DNA of 64,000 bases from Halomonas dongshanensis (GTDB lineage Bacteria; Pseudomonadota; Gammaproteobacteria; Pseudomonadales; Halomonadaceae), in assembly GCF_024790395.1 (NCBI RefSeq), contig NZ_JAJISC010000001.1, positions 186,001 to 250,000 of the forward strand, given 5' to 3'. The translations under genes and the position numbers were made by a program. Below the pieces are notes generated by a model. It saw only the letters and a list, made by a program, of their open reading frames with translations. It made no database searches and was not told the origin of the DNA. Positions 63,416 to 64,000 of this stretch are shown piece by piece (position 1 is the stretch's first letter; the number at the start of each line of letters is the position of its first letter).

Positions 63416-64000
63416 ATGCCGCCGCTGCCTGCGCGGTTGCCGCTACGCGCGCTCGCGGCTGCCCTCTTGGCGCTCGGCGCAGGCGATGCCTTGGCCGATA
63501 CGGCAGTGGCGCTGCCAAGCGTTGGCGCGGCTTCCGGGCAGGCTAGCGCCGTTGGGGTCTCCTCCGGCGGCTACATGGCGACCCAGCTGGCGGTTGCCTG
63601 GCCCGAACGCTTTGTCGGGCTTGGTGTGCTGGCGGCGGGGCCCTGGGGCTGCGCGCAGGGGTCGCTAAGCCTTGCGCTCAATCAATGTATGGAGGTGCGC
63701 CGCGGCGCGCCTTCGCTCGATACCTTGGCGCTGCGCCATGAGCGCTACCAGCAGGCCGAGGAGGTGGGAACGAACGCAGCGCTTGGGCAGCTGCGTGCCT
63801 TCGTTTGGCACGGCCAGGCGGATGACGTCGTCGACCCCGCCCTTGGTCATGCCTTGGCCGAGCAGCTGACGGCTTGGCTGGACTCCCCCGAGCAACTACG
63901 CGTCGAAACGCGCCCGGCCACCGGTCACGGCTGGCCGATGCGCCTACCCGACGACTACATGGCCGACCCTCAAGCGCTGGGTGACTGCCGCCAGGGCGGC
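63416..64000 (+). CDS. PHB-depolymerase-like exported esterase, 5' part (runs off the window)
   Basis: The frame stays open from the ATG at 63416 to the end of the window (195 codons). A signal peptide (ending near DALADT, residue 28) is followed almost at once by GVSSGGYMATQLAVAWPERF; this is the lipase box G-x-S-x-G with Ser49, in the SSGGYMA wording of periplasmic or extracellular poly(3-hydroxybutyrate) depolymerase-type esterases. Candidate Asp lies in HGQADDVVDP and His in TGHGWP. Halomonads store PHB, so a role in polyester or oligomer hydrolysis is plausible, but short-chain esterases share these motifs. It begins one base after the FKBP stop (TAG-C-ATG), so the two are probably cotranscribed. 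Confidence 0.8.
   Translation, partial: MPPLPARLPLRALAAALLALGAGDALADTAVALPSVGAASGQASAVGVSSGGYMATQLAVAWPERFVGLGVLAAGPWGCAQGSLSLALNQCMEVRRGAPSLDTLALRHERYQQAEEVGTNAALGQLRAFVWHGQADDVVDPALGHALAEQLTAWLDSPEQLRVETRPATGHGWPMRLPDDYMADPQALGDCRQGG

Overview
The window is a chromosome segment from a high-GC, moderately halophilic gammaproteobacterium, almost certainly a Halomonas or close relative (Halomonadaceae). The best single marker is a complete teaABC ectoine/hydroxyectoine TRAP transporter at 59.5-62.6 kb, whose TeaA keeps the ligand-binding residues recalled from the Halomonas elongata protein. Gene orders shared with Pseudomonas and E. coli (HU - rubredoxin reductase - ubiC - ubiA - phoB - phoR; hemC-D-X-Y/argH-lptM-lysA-dapF-yigA-xerC-yigB; engB/cytochrome c4/dsbA) agree. 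Most of the segment is ordinary, densely packed core genome. No rRNA, tRNA, CRISPR array, prophage or intact insertion sequence was found.

Layout. 0-5.2 kb: 3' end of recG, then an AT-richer island with a decayed IS3-type transposase tail, a DUF3304-like protein, and a LemA/DUF2207 membrane pair. 5.4-13.8 kb: a YccS-type FUSC protein, then a five-gene operon with an uncharacterised DUF3100-type membrane pair, an M20 amidohydrolase, a beta-hydroxyacid dehydrogenase and an aldehyde dehydrogenase, closed by a convergent LysR regulator. 14-18.6 kb: a CurA-type reductase, SCP2-like protein, HU, rubredoxin reductase, ubiC and ubiA. 18.6-27.8 kb: phosphate control (phoB, phoR, pstS-like, pstC, pstA, pstB, phoU) with three clear PhoB boxes, interrupted by a small acidic secreted protein, a CsrB/RsmZ-like regulatory RNA and cysZ. 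27.9-38.3 kb: thioesterase, orphan TRAP binding protein, uvrD, hexR, an NSS transporter, DUF72, aroQ, an AEC permease and a MscL with an added zinc-ribbon-like tail. 38.3-49.1 kb: heme genes divergent from the argH-lysine-xerC operon. 49.1-59.3 kb: engB, cytochrome c4, dsbA, an EEP hydrolase, a TRAP QM pair lacking its binding protein, thiD, a tandem universal stress protein, dtd, an ABC-F ATPase and a TIGR02444 protein. 59.5-64 kb: teaABC, a periplasmic FKBP and the 5' part of a PHB-depolymerase-like esterase.

The strongest findings outside protein-coding annotation are (1) a CsrA/RsmA-sequestering RNA at about 21,445-21,650, with nine GGA motifs, two of them in perfect hairpin loops, a sigma70-type promoter and a 10-bp terminator stem; and (2) a recurring class of short tandem duplications with a 13-14 bp unit in intergenic DNA or directly over stop codons (7,666; 20,658; 27,819; 50,652; 55,163; 56,665), different in sequence at each site. 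The least understood protein system is the DUF3100-pair/M20/dehydrogenase operon, read here as uptake and stepwise degradation of an unknown N-acylated or amide compound. All functional calls come from reading the sequence and from memory of protein families; no database search was run.
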